DNA from: Desulfamplus sp.
Lineage (GTDB): Bacteria > Desulfobacterota > Desulfobacteria > Desulfobacterales > Desulfobacteraceae
DNA length: 53,273 nt
Assembly: GCA_015232555.1 (NCBI GenBank)
Contig: JADFZJ010000029.1
Span: forward strand, 1-53,273
Reading direction: 5' to 3'
Numbering within the stretch: the first letter of the stretch is position 1; every line of letters begins with the position of its first letter. The notes under the pieces are model-generated. The model made no database searches, was not told the origin of the DNA, and saw only the letters and a list, made by a program, of their open reading frames with translations. Positions 26,137 to 34,693 of the stretch are shown here, piece by piece. A program made the translations under genes and the position numbers.

Positions 26137-27039
26137 TCAAACCGCTTCCTGCTCTCTATTTTTTGCGATTGTTATGATAACAAGCCCGCAAAAGATAAGA
26201 GATGAGCCAGCAGCAGATGTTAAGGTAAACTGCTCCCCAAGCAGCAACACTCCGAGCAGACAGCCCGTAAGCGGTTCTACCAACATAATTATTGAGGTGT
26301 GGGAAACCGGAACTGTAGAAAGTCCTTTGGCAAGCAGAAGATATGGTGCTGCTGTGGCAATAATTCCTAAATAGATTATTACAGTAATTCCTTCACGAGT
26401 CATAACCTGCGTTAAATCCTCAGTCGCTATTTTCGGTATTACTAAGAGAGCACCCATACAGAGAATTATTGCTATACCAACCGCTGGAGAGCGATCAGCA
26501 ATAACCTTTTTGCTCCCAACAAGCGAGACCGCATAGCCAAATCCTGCACCTGCTGCTAAGACAATGCCAACCATATCAATTTTAATCTCACCACTTCCAC
26601 TTCCAAGAATAATGCAACCTGAAATGGCAAGAGCTGAGGCAAATACCCAGCTTGCACTAAGACGCTCTTTATGAAAAACTGCACTTAACAAGCCCGCAAA
26701 TACAGGGGCAATACAGATAGCCACTATAGTGCCAAGAGCGACACCTGTTCTTGCTACAGCATCAAAAAAGCAGAGTTGAAACATAACGACACCAGAGGCT
26801 GCAAAAAAAGTTGGAATAAATGGAGGCTTAAAGGAGAGTGGATTTGTTTTGTTAAACAAAGAGGTCAAGAGAAGCAGTGCAGGACCTCCTATAATAAGCC
26901 TTAAACAGCCAATTGCAGCAGACGATATACCTTCTGGTGCAAGTGCCTGAGAAGTTCCTGTTGTGCCAAAAAGAATTGCTGAAAAGACAATCAGAATTAC
27001 CCCTTTATTAAGTGCTGCATCTTTGCCCTTTCTGCTCAT
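26137..27039 (-). CDS. EamA/DMT-family transporter
   Basis: 300 aa with ten predicted membrane helices in two EamA repeats. ATG with AAGGAG. The conserved second-half pattern HTSIIMLVEPLTGCLLGVLLLGEQFT is a clear EamA signature. It probably exports a small metabolite or amino acid; the substrate is not predictable. It begins 22 bp after the LysR gene on the same strand, so it may be co-transcribed with it and be its target. Confidence 0.92.
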   Translation of the reverse strand: MSRKGKDAALNKGVILIVFSAILFGTTGTSQALAPEGISSAAIGCLRLIIGGPALLLLTSLFNKTNPLSFKPPFIPTFFAASGVVMFQLCFFDAVARTGVALGTIVAICIAPVFAGLLSAVFHKERLSASWVFASALAISGCIILGSGSGEIKIDMVGIVLAAGAGFGYAVSLVGSKKVIADRSPAVGIAIILCMGALLVIPKIATEDLTQVMTREGITVIIYLGIIATAAPYLLLAKGLSTVPVSHTSIIMLVEPLTGCLLGVLLLGEQFTLTSAAGSSLIFCGLVIITIAKNREQEAV

Positions 27040-27061
27040 TAAAATAGTCTCCTTAATTTAA

Positions 27062-28006
27062 TCATAAAATCAGTTCACTTTGTATAAACTTAATAAAAAC
27101 AGTTGCTAATGGGGAGATAGTTCTTTTTTTATGAGTGGTTAGAAAAAAGTGGCGTTTAAGATTTAGTCCGTTTACAGAAAGAGCCTTGAGCCGTCCAGCA
27201 TCAATGTAATCTTGGACAGCAATTGTAGATATTATGGAAACCCCAGCACCGTGTAAAATCCCCTGAATAACCGATGCGTTGCTCCCAAACCTTACAGATA
27301 TATTGAGGTCTTCACAGGCGTATTTAATACCGTGGCTGTCTGTTTTTGCGTTTGAATTAGAGATTGTGTTGCAGCTTGCAATTGACTTTGCAATAGAAGC
27401 CCATGTTCCTGATCCTCTCTCTCTTCCAATAAACGGCTCTTTTAACAGACTTTCAATATCAATACTCGCTTTATCTGCCCATCTGTGAGATGCAGGCACA
27501 ATCAGCCGCATCTCATCATCAATCAGCTTTTCCTGTTTTAGAAGTGTGTTATCCTTAATCTCTGCACCAACAATACCAGCTTCTACTCCGCCGTTTGCAA
27601 TTGCCTCAACTATCTCTGATGTGTCGCCCGTCATAACAGATAGTGAGATTTGCGGGTATTGTTTAGTAAATCTGCCGATTATTTTTGGAATGATATAGGT
27701 TGACGGAATAGAGCTTGCACCAATCGTAAGATTACCCTGTGCGTTGCCTAAAAATGCTGAGATACCTGATTCTGTCTTATCTTTGAGCGACAGCAGTTGT
27801 TTTGCATAATCGTAAAGTATCGCTCCTGCCTTTGTGGGTATCGCCTCTCTGCCAAGTCTGTCAATGAGTCGGCATTTAAAATGTTCTTCTAATTCTTTGA
27901 TATGGCTGCTAACCGTTGGCTGTGAAAGAAAAACAGCCTCGCCTGCTTTGGAAAAGCTCTTCTGGTCAACTACGCTTACAAACACTTTGAGCTGCCATAA
28001 ATCCAT
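27062..28006 (-). CDS. LysR-family transcriptional regulator
   Basis: 314 aa. The N-terminal winged HTH is typical: MDLWQLKVFVSVVDQKSFSKAGE then LSQPTVSSHIKELEEHF. A periplasmic-binding-like effector domain follows from about 90 (LTIGASSIPSTYIIPKII). The sequence style, including MDLWQLKVFV and GDTSEIVEAI, resembles the group annotated as selenium-metabolism-associated LysR or CysB-like in Desulfobacterota, but no selenium gene is near. Likely regulates the adjacent EamA exporter. Confidence 0.92.
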   Translation of the reverse strand: MDLWQLKVFVSVVDQKSFSKAGEAVFLSQPTVSSHIKELEEHFKCRLIDRLGREAIPTKAGAILYDYAKQLLSLKDKTESGISAFLGNAQGNLTIGASSIPSTYIIPKIIGRFTKQYPQISLSVMTGDTSEIVEAIANGGVEAGIVGAEIKDNTLLKQEKLIDDEMRLIVPASHRWADKASIDIESLLKEPFIGRERGSGTWASIAKSIASCNTISNSNAKTDSHGIKYACEDLNISVRFGSNASVIQGILHGAGVSIISTIAVQDYIDAGRLKALSVNGLNLKRHFFLTTHKKRTISPLATVFIKFIQSELIL

Positions 28007-28101
28007 CTAAGGTCTATCTCCCGTACTTTTTTAATGGAAACTGATCTCTTGGTATCAAGGTTAAGCTACCCTCTGCTGCAATACTGTTTATCCATGAACG
28101 G

Positions 28102-28617
28102 CTATTTTCCCATAAGCAGGGGGAACTTCTCTTTCATCTTACATTTAACAGGATGAGGTGCCATGCCTGAAATATCACCGCCAAATCGTGCAACCTCCTT
28201 GATAATAGAAGAGCTTATAAATATCCATCTCAAACCTGTCATAAGAAATATGGTCTGTACATCACGGTTTAGACGGCGGTTCATCAGTGCCATCTGAAAC
28301 TCATTTTCAAAATCAGAGATTGCTCTCATTCCCCGTATAATAGCAGCAGCATTCTTCATTCGTGCATAATCAACAAGCAGTCCATCAAAAGAATCAATCA
28401 TTATACTATCCTGATTGCTGTGGGTAAGAAAACTTTTTTGAATCATATCAATCCTCTCTTCCACAGAAAAGAGTGCTTTTTTTGATGGGTTATAAAGAAC
28501 AGCAATAATGACCTTATCAAAAATTTTAAGTCCCCGCTCAATTATATCTACATGCCCGTTCGTAAGAGGATCAAAAGACCCAGGATAAATCGCTATACGC
28601 TCTCCTTTTTCTATCAT
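28102..28617 (-). CDS. coaD: phosphopantetheine adenylyltransferase
   Basis: 171 aa, ATG with AAAAGGAG. The nucleotidyltransferase motif is YPGSFDPLTNGH (the T/HxGH type), then ISDFENEFQMALMNRRL and the late FISSSIIKEVARFGGD, all standard for CoaD. It makes dephospho-CoA from 4'-phosphopantetheine, the fourth step of CoA synthesis. It follows rsmD by 24 bp, the usual bacterial pair. The CoA route also supplies the prosthetic group needed by the carrier domains of the synthase at 34.7-39.5 kb. Confidence 0.96.
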   Translation of the reverse strand: MIEKGERIAIYPGSFDPLTNGHVDIIERGLKIFDKVIIAVLYNPSKKALFSVEERIDMIQKSFLTHSNQDSIMIDSFDGLLVDYARMKNAAAIIRGMRAISDFENEFQMALMNRRLNRDVQTIFLMTGLRWIFISSSIIKEVARFGGDISGMAPHPVKCKMKEKFPLLMGK

Positions 28618-28641
28618 CTTTACTCCTTTTAGTAAAAAATA

Positions 28642-29238
28642 TTAACTGCTCTGCTTGAAAAATGAAATAAGGGTCTTTCCGTATTGTCTTTGATCATAAA
28701 TGTCAAGCATTTCAATGTCATCTGGAATTTTTTCTTTTAAAGTGTGTTCTAAAATCATAAGAGAGTCAGAGCCAAGAGATTTCAATATAGCCTTGTTTTT
28801 CAAGATTTTTGCAACAAATCCCATTTCATAAGGCGGATCTGCAAAAATAAGATCAAATTGTTTTGACAATATATCAGTTTGTTTGGATTTTATATTAGAT
28901 TGTGTTAATGTTATATTTTCTGCCGAATTCAATTTTACAGCATCATACTGAAATACCACAGACTGATTTGTAAATCCGCACAGTTCAATATTCTGCCTTA
29001 TAACAGAACATGAATCTCTTGCAATATCTACAAAAACCGCACCGCTTGCTCCTCTGCTCAAGCATTCAATACCAAACGCACCTGTACCTGCAAAAAGATC
29101 AAGCACTTCTGCTCCATCAAGCGTCTGTCCTATAATATTGAAAATTGACTCTCTGACCTTATCTGATGTGGGTCTGATATTTATTCCTTTTAGTGCGGCA
29201 AGCCTTCTGCCCCTGCATGTTCCGCTTATTATTCTCAT
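28642..29238 (-). CDS. rsmD: 16S rRNA (guanine966-N2)-methyltransferase
   Basis: 198 aa from the ATG that gives the usual start MRIISGTCRGRRL; a TTG 14 codons upstream is possible. The SAM motif is LDLFAGTGAFGIECLSRG and the catalytic motif is FADPPY. It methylates G966 of 16S rRNA. It is directly upstream of coaD in one operon. Confidence 0.95.
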   Translation of the reverse strand: MRIISGTCRGRRLAALKGINIRPTSDKVRESIFNIIGQTLDGAEVLDLFAGTGAFGIECLSRGASGAVFVDIARDSCSVIRQNIELCGFTNQSVVFQYDAVKLNSAENITLTQSNIKSKQTDILSKQFDLIFADPPYEMGFVAKILKNKAILKSLGSDSLMILEHTLKEKIPDDIEMLDIYDQRQYGKTLISFFKQSS

Positions 29239-29323
29239 AGTCGTATTCTGTTGTTCATTTGCCGTTAAGATACCATTCAATCTTTGTCATTATTAAGTCA
29301 TGTTACGCACTAATCTGCCCCAT

Positions 29324-29360
29324 CCCCTTGTCCCCACCCCATAAGGAGAAGGGGAATAAT
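29324..29360. repeat. C-rich/G-rich dispersed repeat, copy 1
   Basis: CCCCTTGTCCCCACCCCATA then AGGAGAAGGGGAATAAT. The same unit occurs at 45,334-45,378 upstream of the chemoreceptor gene. The C-rich and G-rich halves can pair to form a short hairpin. Its setting, between rsmD and the gntR remnant, fits a REP-like intergenic element. Confidence 0.5.
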
Positions 29361-29380
29361 CATTCAATTTTTACCATTAT

Positions 29381-29686
29381 TTATCTTATCCTGTTTTTGA
29401 ACAACCAGCCCATAGTTACAAGCCTCTGGACAGCATCGCGGATTGTGGTTCTACTGACCTTCATCGCCTCTGCAAGCTCACACTCGGGCATCATTTTTTC
29501 ACCGGGCTTTAGATTGCCTTTGTAGATTAGTTCTCTTATCTGGTCAAAGACCTGATCTGATTGTGTCACCAGTGGCGACAAAATTTCATTGTCTGCGTAT
29601 GCTTCATAAAATTGCTTCATTCTGTAAAGATTTATACGGTTAAAACCTTTATAATCAGCTCCGCAATTTTTTTGCATAAAGCTCAA
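29381..29686 (-). pseudogene. chimeric remnant: DUF1016 fragment joined to GntR-family N-terminus
   Basis: The 101-codon frame is made of two unrelated pieces. Residues about 12-42 (KGFNRINLYRMKQFYEAYAD) match the N-terminal domain of DUF1016/YhcG-type PD-(D/E)XK proteins. Residues 43-101 are the winged helix of a FadR/GntR regulator (SDQVFDQIRELIYKGNLKPG ... VSRTTIRDAVQRL), cut off before the effector domain. The frame starts inside the 3' end of glcF and has no ribosome site of note. GntR regulators often precede lactate or glycolate oxidase genes, so the second half may be the relic of the glcF regulator. Expression as a fusion is possible but unlikely. Confidence 0.6.
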
Positions 29687-31085
29687 TCGGGTGGCAAACC
29701 TTTATATCAAGATTTTTCTTTGCAAGCATATCAGAAATCTGAACCATGCAGGCAGGGCAGCCAGTTGCCACAACATCACAGTTTGTATCTGCAATATTTT
29801 TGCTCTTAATCTGTCCAATTTCAGAAGATATATCATAATGATAAAGGTTAAAACTTCCGCCCATTCCGCAGCATTTATCAGAACCCTCCATCTCAACAAG
29901 CCTGTTTCCTGATGCTTCTATCAAAATTCTCGGCTCTTTGAATACACCAAGAGATTTTTTAAGGTGGCATGGATCGTGGTAGGTTACAGTTTTAATATTA
30001 TCGTCATTATTGCAATCTATATCATCACCATTATTGACATCTAATTTATCACCAATATCTTTCTTACCATCTAAACCGTTCAAAAGGTTCACTTTATTAA
30101 CTAAAAACTGATTTATATCAAGGGTTTTATTAGATAACTCTTGGATTTTCTCCCTTGTTTTGCTTGCACTGCCTTTATAAATTGAACTCCATAATTTTTT
30201 GATTGTTGATGTGCAGGTTGCACAAGCTGTAACAAGATAGTCAAATTTTTCTTCAGAAAACAGATCGATATGATATTCAACAAGTTTTTCAAAACTCTTC
30301 ATATCACCAGAGGCAAGAGCTGGAATGCCGCAGCAGCCTTGATCTTTTGGAATATAAAGACCCACTCCGTGAAATTCAAACACATAAATTACATCTTGTC
30401 CAATGCGTGGAAAGATTTTATCAATAATGCAGCCAGTGAAAAAAGCGACCTTTAAGCCCGATTTTCCTGCAGGGGTATTTATGATAAATGTAGGCTTCAT
30501 AGATGCGGGCTTAATAATAGATATGTTTTGTTCACCATTACTAATAATTGGTGATGATGTTGATGTTGATTTGCGAAAAGGTTTGTCTGACATCGGCAGA
30601 AAATGGCGATCTCCAAAAAGAGGCGACACAACTCTTGCACAAGATGTTCCTTGAGCATTTTTATCTTTTTTTGTAAATATATTTTGAAACTTGCCTGCCC
30701 ATTCGGTCAAATGGTCAAATGTTGCAGGATTGGAGAGCATCTTTCTGAAAATCAGTTTTTTAGCAGGAGAGAACCCCTTGAACTCTGCAAGAATAGCCCT
30801 TGCCTTAATAAATATTTCCACAACATTCACGCCGCTTGGGCAGTTTGCAGCACATGAGCCACACAGCAGACAGCGGTTTAAACGCTCGCTCACTCCGTCA
30901 GGATTGGTAAAGAGATTTTTTCCAAGACCATCAAGCAGAGCAAGTTTTCCCCTTGCAACATCAGCCTCTTTTCTGGTTCGATCAAAGAGAGGACAGACAG
31001 ATTGACACATGCCGCATCTAATACATACTACCAACTGCTCTTCAAGCTCTTTTAAACTGTTTGCAAGTTCTTTCATTTTATCCAT
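29655..31085 (-). CDS. glcF: glycolate/lactate oxidase iron-sulfur subunit (GlcF/LutA type)
   Basis: 476 aa. Two 4Fe-4S clusters are given by CIRCGMCQSVCP and CLLCGSCAANCP in the first 80 residues. Two cysteine-rich CCG domains follow: FFTGCI ... DQGCCGIPALAS and YHDPCHLKKSLG ... SDKCCGMGGSF, with CPACMVQI near the end. It passes electrons from a flavin dehydrogenase to the quinone pool or another acceptor at the inner membrane. An insertion of about 30 residues rich in D, N and K (VNLLNGLDGKKDIGDKLDVN) lies between the CCG domains. The usual partner, an FAD-binding GlcD, is not next to it; only debris flanks the gene. Confidence 0.85.
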   Translation of the reverse strand: MDKMKELANSLKELEEQLVVCIRCGMCQSVCPLFDRTRKEADVARGKLALLDGLGKNLFTNPDGVSERLNRCLLCGSCAANCPSGVNVVEIFIKARAILAEFKGFSPAKKLIFRKMLSNPATFDHLTEWAGKFQNIFTKKDKNAQGTSCARVVSPLFGDRHFLPMSDKPFRKSTSTSSPIISNGEQNISIIKPASMKPTFIINTPAGKSGLKVAFFTGCIIDKIFPRIGQDVIYVFEFHGVGLYIPKDQGCCGIPALASGDMKSFEKLVEYHIDLFSEEKFDYLVTACATCTSTIKKLWSSIYKGSASKTREKIQELSNKTLDINQFLVNKVNLLNGLDGKKDIGDKLDVNNGDDIDCNNDDNIKTVTYHDPCHLKKSLGVFKEPRILIEASGNRLVEMEGSDKCCGMGGSFNLYHYDISSEIGQIKSKNIADTNCDVVATGCPACMVQISDMLAKKNLDIKVCHPIELYAKKLRS

Positions 31086-31134
31086 AAATATATTGCTCCA
31101 TTAGGTTCTTTACTTTAAAATAATTTTTGTAAAA

Positions 31135-31162
31135 GTAGATGTGCAGGGCTGTGCGTCTCTAC
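31135..31162. repeat. dispersed palindrome, second copy
   Basis: GTAGATGTGCAGGGC then TGTGCGTCTCTAC. It is related to the element at 24,412-24,440 and lies in the short interval upstream of glcF. Confidence 0.45.
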
Positions 31163-31211
31163 AGTTTTATTTTTGGTTGTGCCTATCAGATAGCTCTAAT
31201 TTGTTCCTGCC

Positions 31212-31445
31212 GTGCGAACTGTCATAGGTATTCTAAAGAATTCTCTAAATCTATCACCGTCAGACAATTTTCCAGCAATATCAAGAGAGATTCTTACGCG
31301 TAAATTAGATGACGTTGAAAATACAGGTGCAGATTTACTTGTAACAGAGTGTCCTGGCTGCGTGATGCAGTTGAGAGGCGGAGCGTTAAATCAAAATCGC
31401 AAATTTAAGGTTATTCATCTGGCAGAGCTGCTGACAGGAGAATAA
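31212..31445 (+). pseudogene. C-terminal fragment of a second CCG-domain (GlcF/LutA-like) protein
   Basis: From about codon 20 the frame reads SREILTRKLDDVENTGADLL, then VTECPGCVMQLRGGAL and KVIHLAELL, which is the last 55 residues of a LutA/GlcF-type CCG protein (the CPGCxxQ cysteine motif and the HLAELL end). No N-terminal part is present and the start at 31,212 falls in unrelated sequence. It is on the strand opposite to glcF, so it is a remnant of another operon, not a duplication in place. Confidence 0.75.
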
Positions 31446-31595
31446 ATTCAGTGATAAAGGACAGTTGTTGGAACGAGAGCTTAAGCAGTTGCCCTTCTAT
31501 AATTTGGGCTAATATTTAGTATGGACGATTTTCAAATTCGCCCATACTAATATAACTATCTGATTATTATCTTAAATCTTGGTAAAATTATACAT

Positions 31596-34439
31596 CTATC
31601 TTTTGACTAACTCCATACTGAAATCTTCCATCTGATAGATACACAAGCCATCTACATAGAGAAGACCATCTGCTGTAATCTTAGTCGAATTATTAGTAAT
31701 ATCCTTGACATGGGCACAGATTTCAATTTTTTTGCATGACGGGATAATCTGTCCCCTGTAAATCCATTTATGAGTGTGAGAAGCCATTACCAAATCGTAT
31801 TTATCAGGGTCATACTGCCATACGTTTAGTGCGTAAAACTTAACAATTTGAAGAAAAGACTCCACGCCAAGAGAACCGGGACATACAGGGTCCTGATAAA
31901 AATGGGCTTTAAAAAACCACTCTTCAGGATTTACCTTTTTAATTCCCTTTATAAAACCTTTTCCATACGTTCCACCATCAGGTAACAGAAGCTCAATAGA
32001 GTCAACCATACGAAGTGCTTTTTCGGGCATACCATAACAACCTTCAATATCAACTTTATAATCTTCTAATTCGGAGAGAATATCGTCATTTTGTGGTAGA
32101 TTGTAGCTCATCAAGGCAGCGTTCTGTATTCCAGCCTGATTTGCAAAAGCATGAGCCGTAAAAAATCCAAAATTGGTTTTTCCCTTATAGATGTAATTAT
32201 TACCAAGCAGAACTTCCATAAGAAAATTTTGGATAATCATTCCCCCTGCTTGAGATACAGAGGTCATTTTTGCACGCATGGTGAGAGTTATAAAATCTCT
32301 ATCCATTGATATTAAACCTGTTTGCTCCTTATCAGTAGTTATCTTTTGCTCTGTGATGCTGACACTTGAACGTTTAATTCTCTTTACAGGTTCAAAAATT
32401 TGAGCTTCACCTCCAAGATTTCTGAAAAATAACCGCTCTTTACTTTTGAGGGCAGAACCGCTGTATGCTGCAAGCCATCCGCAAGGTTGAAGAGCAATTT
32501 CAAGCAAAATAGAGAACGGCAGATAATCTGTATGACCTGCTCTGAAATACCAGCCATCGCAAGGCATATCAAACTGAGCCTCTATCCATCCTCCTGGAGC
32601 CATCTCCCACTGTTTTGCATCTGCTTTTATAACTCTGTCCATAAAAAAATACGGAGGACCTGGAAGTCTTGCAATTTCACGTTCTGTGTCAAATTCCCTG
32701 TATCGCTCCCCAAACGCTTTTGATGGGCTACCAATGGCAAATTCAAGTATCTGTTCTCTGCTAAATAGAATGGGTTGAGACTGCCTGTTTTGTGTATCAT
32801 TTTTTATATCGTGTTTTTTATAATCGCTTGATATTTCAGTTGTGGAATTGCTTTTTTCTGGATTTTGATAAGATTTAACATCACCAAAAAGAGAGGCACC
32901 AATAACTACTTCAACATCAGGTGGAGTGTTTTTTTGATCCGTTGTGGTTTTTTGATCTGTTTTTGATAGACTTATACAAATTTCATCAACAAAACTTTCT
33001 GCACCCTCTTTTAATGGAATCAGATCAATTCCCCGTTTAAGAAAAGCATTTTTAAGAGATGGAGAGACCATTCCTCCTTCCCACGGTCCCCAATTTATCG
33101 AGATAAACTGGCATTTATCATGATTGCCGTTTTTATTATTTTGTTGTTTTGAATAATATTGAGCTGTTTTATTTAGCACCTCATTTGCCATTGCATAATC
33201 AACTTGACCCGCATTGCCATATCTTGCTGCAACTGATGAAAAAAAGACCACATATTTAAGCTCGTCATGGATAGTGACATTTAACAGATTCTCCATGCCA
33301 ACAACCTTTGTATCAAACACTGATGAAAATTGAGCTTCTGTTTTATCAATAATCAGCTTATCCTCAAGAGTACCTGCACCATGAACAATGGCGGTTATTT
33401 TGCCAAATTTTTTCCTTACATCTTCAATGGCTTTATTTACATCTTCAAAATTTCTGATATCCACACTGTAATATTCAACAACAGACCCTGCATCACTTAT
33501 TCTCTCAAGAGTTTGACTAATTTCTCTGTTGGCAATTATAGTTCTACAGATTTTTTGAAGTTCCATTGGAGTAGGAGAAGAGAGAGGCAAAGTGTCTATA
33601 TCTACTGATTTATATTGAGCAAAATTGGCAAGAACCGCTTTTTTAATATCTGCTTCTGAGACAACACCGTTCAACCATGCTGGTTCTGGTTCTGGTAAAG
33701 GCGATCTTCCAATGAGTATTATTACAGGAGAAAATCTTGATGCAAGTTCAATCGCACACTCAGCAGTAACTCCTCTTGCACCGCCTGTAATGATAACAAT
33801 ATCTTTGGTTTTAGAATATTTATAATTACCATGCTCTGACAGCATTGAAGATTTAACTGAAGATATGTCAGAATCAAATTTTTCTGGAACAGATGATAAG
33901 GATAGAAGGGGTTGATTGGTCATTTCAGGTATAAGGCAAAATCTATCTTTTATCCCAATTTCTACAGCATTATGCAAAACTGAGTTTGTACTGTAACGAG
34001 TAAGCATAAGAGAAACAGCAGCCTGAATTTCAGATTTAAGATCAAAGTCAGACGGCTCTTTATAAGATTTAAAGGATAGGTCAACATTAACATTTGTAGT
34101 TTCAATGTTTGATGAAAAATCAAAAGCTCTGCATAAAACACCACTCCATTCAAGTGCAGCAGTTTTGGTAAGTCCTGCAAGTCCGCCTTGTATGGGATCA
34201 GAAATATTTTCATCTCCAAAACCAAAACTTCCGCCAATAAAAGAGATTGTAGCAAAGAAAGAACTTGTATTTGTTAGATATCTGCCGCTTTGTTTTGCAA
34301 GAAGAAAGGCTTTTTTTAGAAACGATTTTGTATTATTTATATCGAATTTACTATTAGTAGTATTGATAAGATTGGAGGTGTCGGGATTCTGTTTATGGTC
34401 AGAAGTTATATTCGGAGCGACCATAACAAGACCTGCCAT
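31596..34439 (-). CDS. Pfa-like synthase, second half: KR and double-hotdog dehydratase
   Basis: 947 codons from the first ATG, but that ATG lies inside a domain. The same frame is open upstream to the A10 run at 34,701-34,710, giving about 90 extra residues that continue the preceding gene. Contents: an N-terminal inactive KR half (SFIGGSFGFGDE), an active KR with TGGARGVTAECAIELASRF and SSVAARYGNAGQVDYAMANE (Ser, Tyr and Asn in place), a linker, then a PfaC-type dehydratase from about 590 on. The dehydratase has two hotdog folds, FRAGHTDYLPFSILLEIALQ and KAHFYQDPVCPGSLGVESF; the latter is the FabA-like His/acid motif. It would reduce and dehydrate beta-keto intermediates. Most likely one 2,630-aa polypeptide with the gene upstream, if the frame is joined. 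Confidence 0.85.
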   Translation of the reverse strand: MAGLVMVAPNITSDHKQNPDTSNLINTTNSKFDINNTKSFLKKAFLLAKQSGRYLTNTSSFFATISFIGGSFGFGDENISDPIQGGLAGLTKTAALEWSGVLCRAFDFSSNIETTNVNVDLSFKSYKEPSDFDLKSEIQAAVSLMLTRYSTNSVLHNAVEIGIKDRFCLIPEMTNQPLLSLSSVPEKFDSDISSVKSSMLSEHGNYKYSKTKDIVIITGGARGVTAECAIELASRFSPVIILIGRSPLPEPEPAWLNGVVSEADIKKAVLANFAQYKSVDIDTLPLSSPTPMELQKICRTIIANREISQTLERISDAGSVVEYYSVDIRNFEDVNKAIEDVRKKFGKITAIVHGAGTLEDKLIIDKTEAQFSSVFDTKVVGMENLLNVTIHDELKYVVFFSSVAARYGNAGQVDYAMANEVLNKTAQYYSKQQNNKNGNHDKCQFISINWGPWEGGMVSPSLKNAFLKRGIDLIPLKEGAESFVDEICISLSKTDQKTTTDQKNTPPDVEVVIGASLFGDVKSYQNPEKSNSTTEISSDYKKHDIKNDTQNRQSQPILFSREQILEFAIGSPSKAFGERYREFDTEREIARLPGPPYFFMDRVIKADAKQWEMAPGGWIEAQFDMPCDGWYFRAGHTDYLPFSILLEIALQPCGWLAAYSGSALKSKERLFFRNLGGEAQIFEPVKRIKRSSVSITEQKITTDKEQTGLISMDRDFITLTMRAKMTSVSQAGGMIIQNFLMEVLLGNNYIYKGKTNFGFFTAHAFANQAGIQNAALMSYNLPQNDDILSELEDYKVDIEGCYGMPEKALRMVDSIELLLPDGGTYGKGFIKGIKKVNPEEWFFKAHFYQDPVCPGSLGVESFLQIVKFYALNVWQYDPDKYDLVMASHTHKWIYRGQIIPSCKKIEICAHVKDITNNSTKITADGLLYVDGLCIYQMEDFSMELVKR

Positions 34440-34693
34440 GTCAGACAGGTCTCTATTTAAGGCATCATCAATTCCAATTATCTCGGATTTAATGTTGTTT
34501 TTTATAAATGCAGATTGAAAAAGCAGGGTGATATCAGTAGCGTATGGGTGGAGTGAACTTTTGCCGATATCTGAATTATCAACATATCCATCTAATACGA
34601 TATATATCTTTTTACTGCTATCAATTGTAATTTTTTCTCCATCTTCTAACTCAATCGTATCAAATAAAATCTTTTTAAGAGATATTACCTGTC

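Noticed and set aside
29381-29686. Functional GntR regulator of glcF
   Set aside because: The effector domain is missing and the upstream part belongs to a different family, so it is treated as a remnant.
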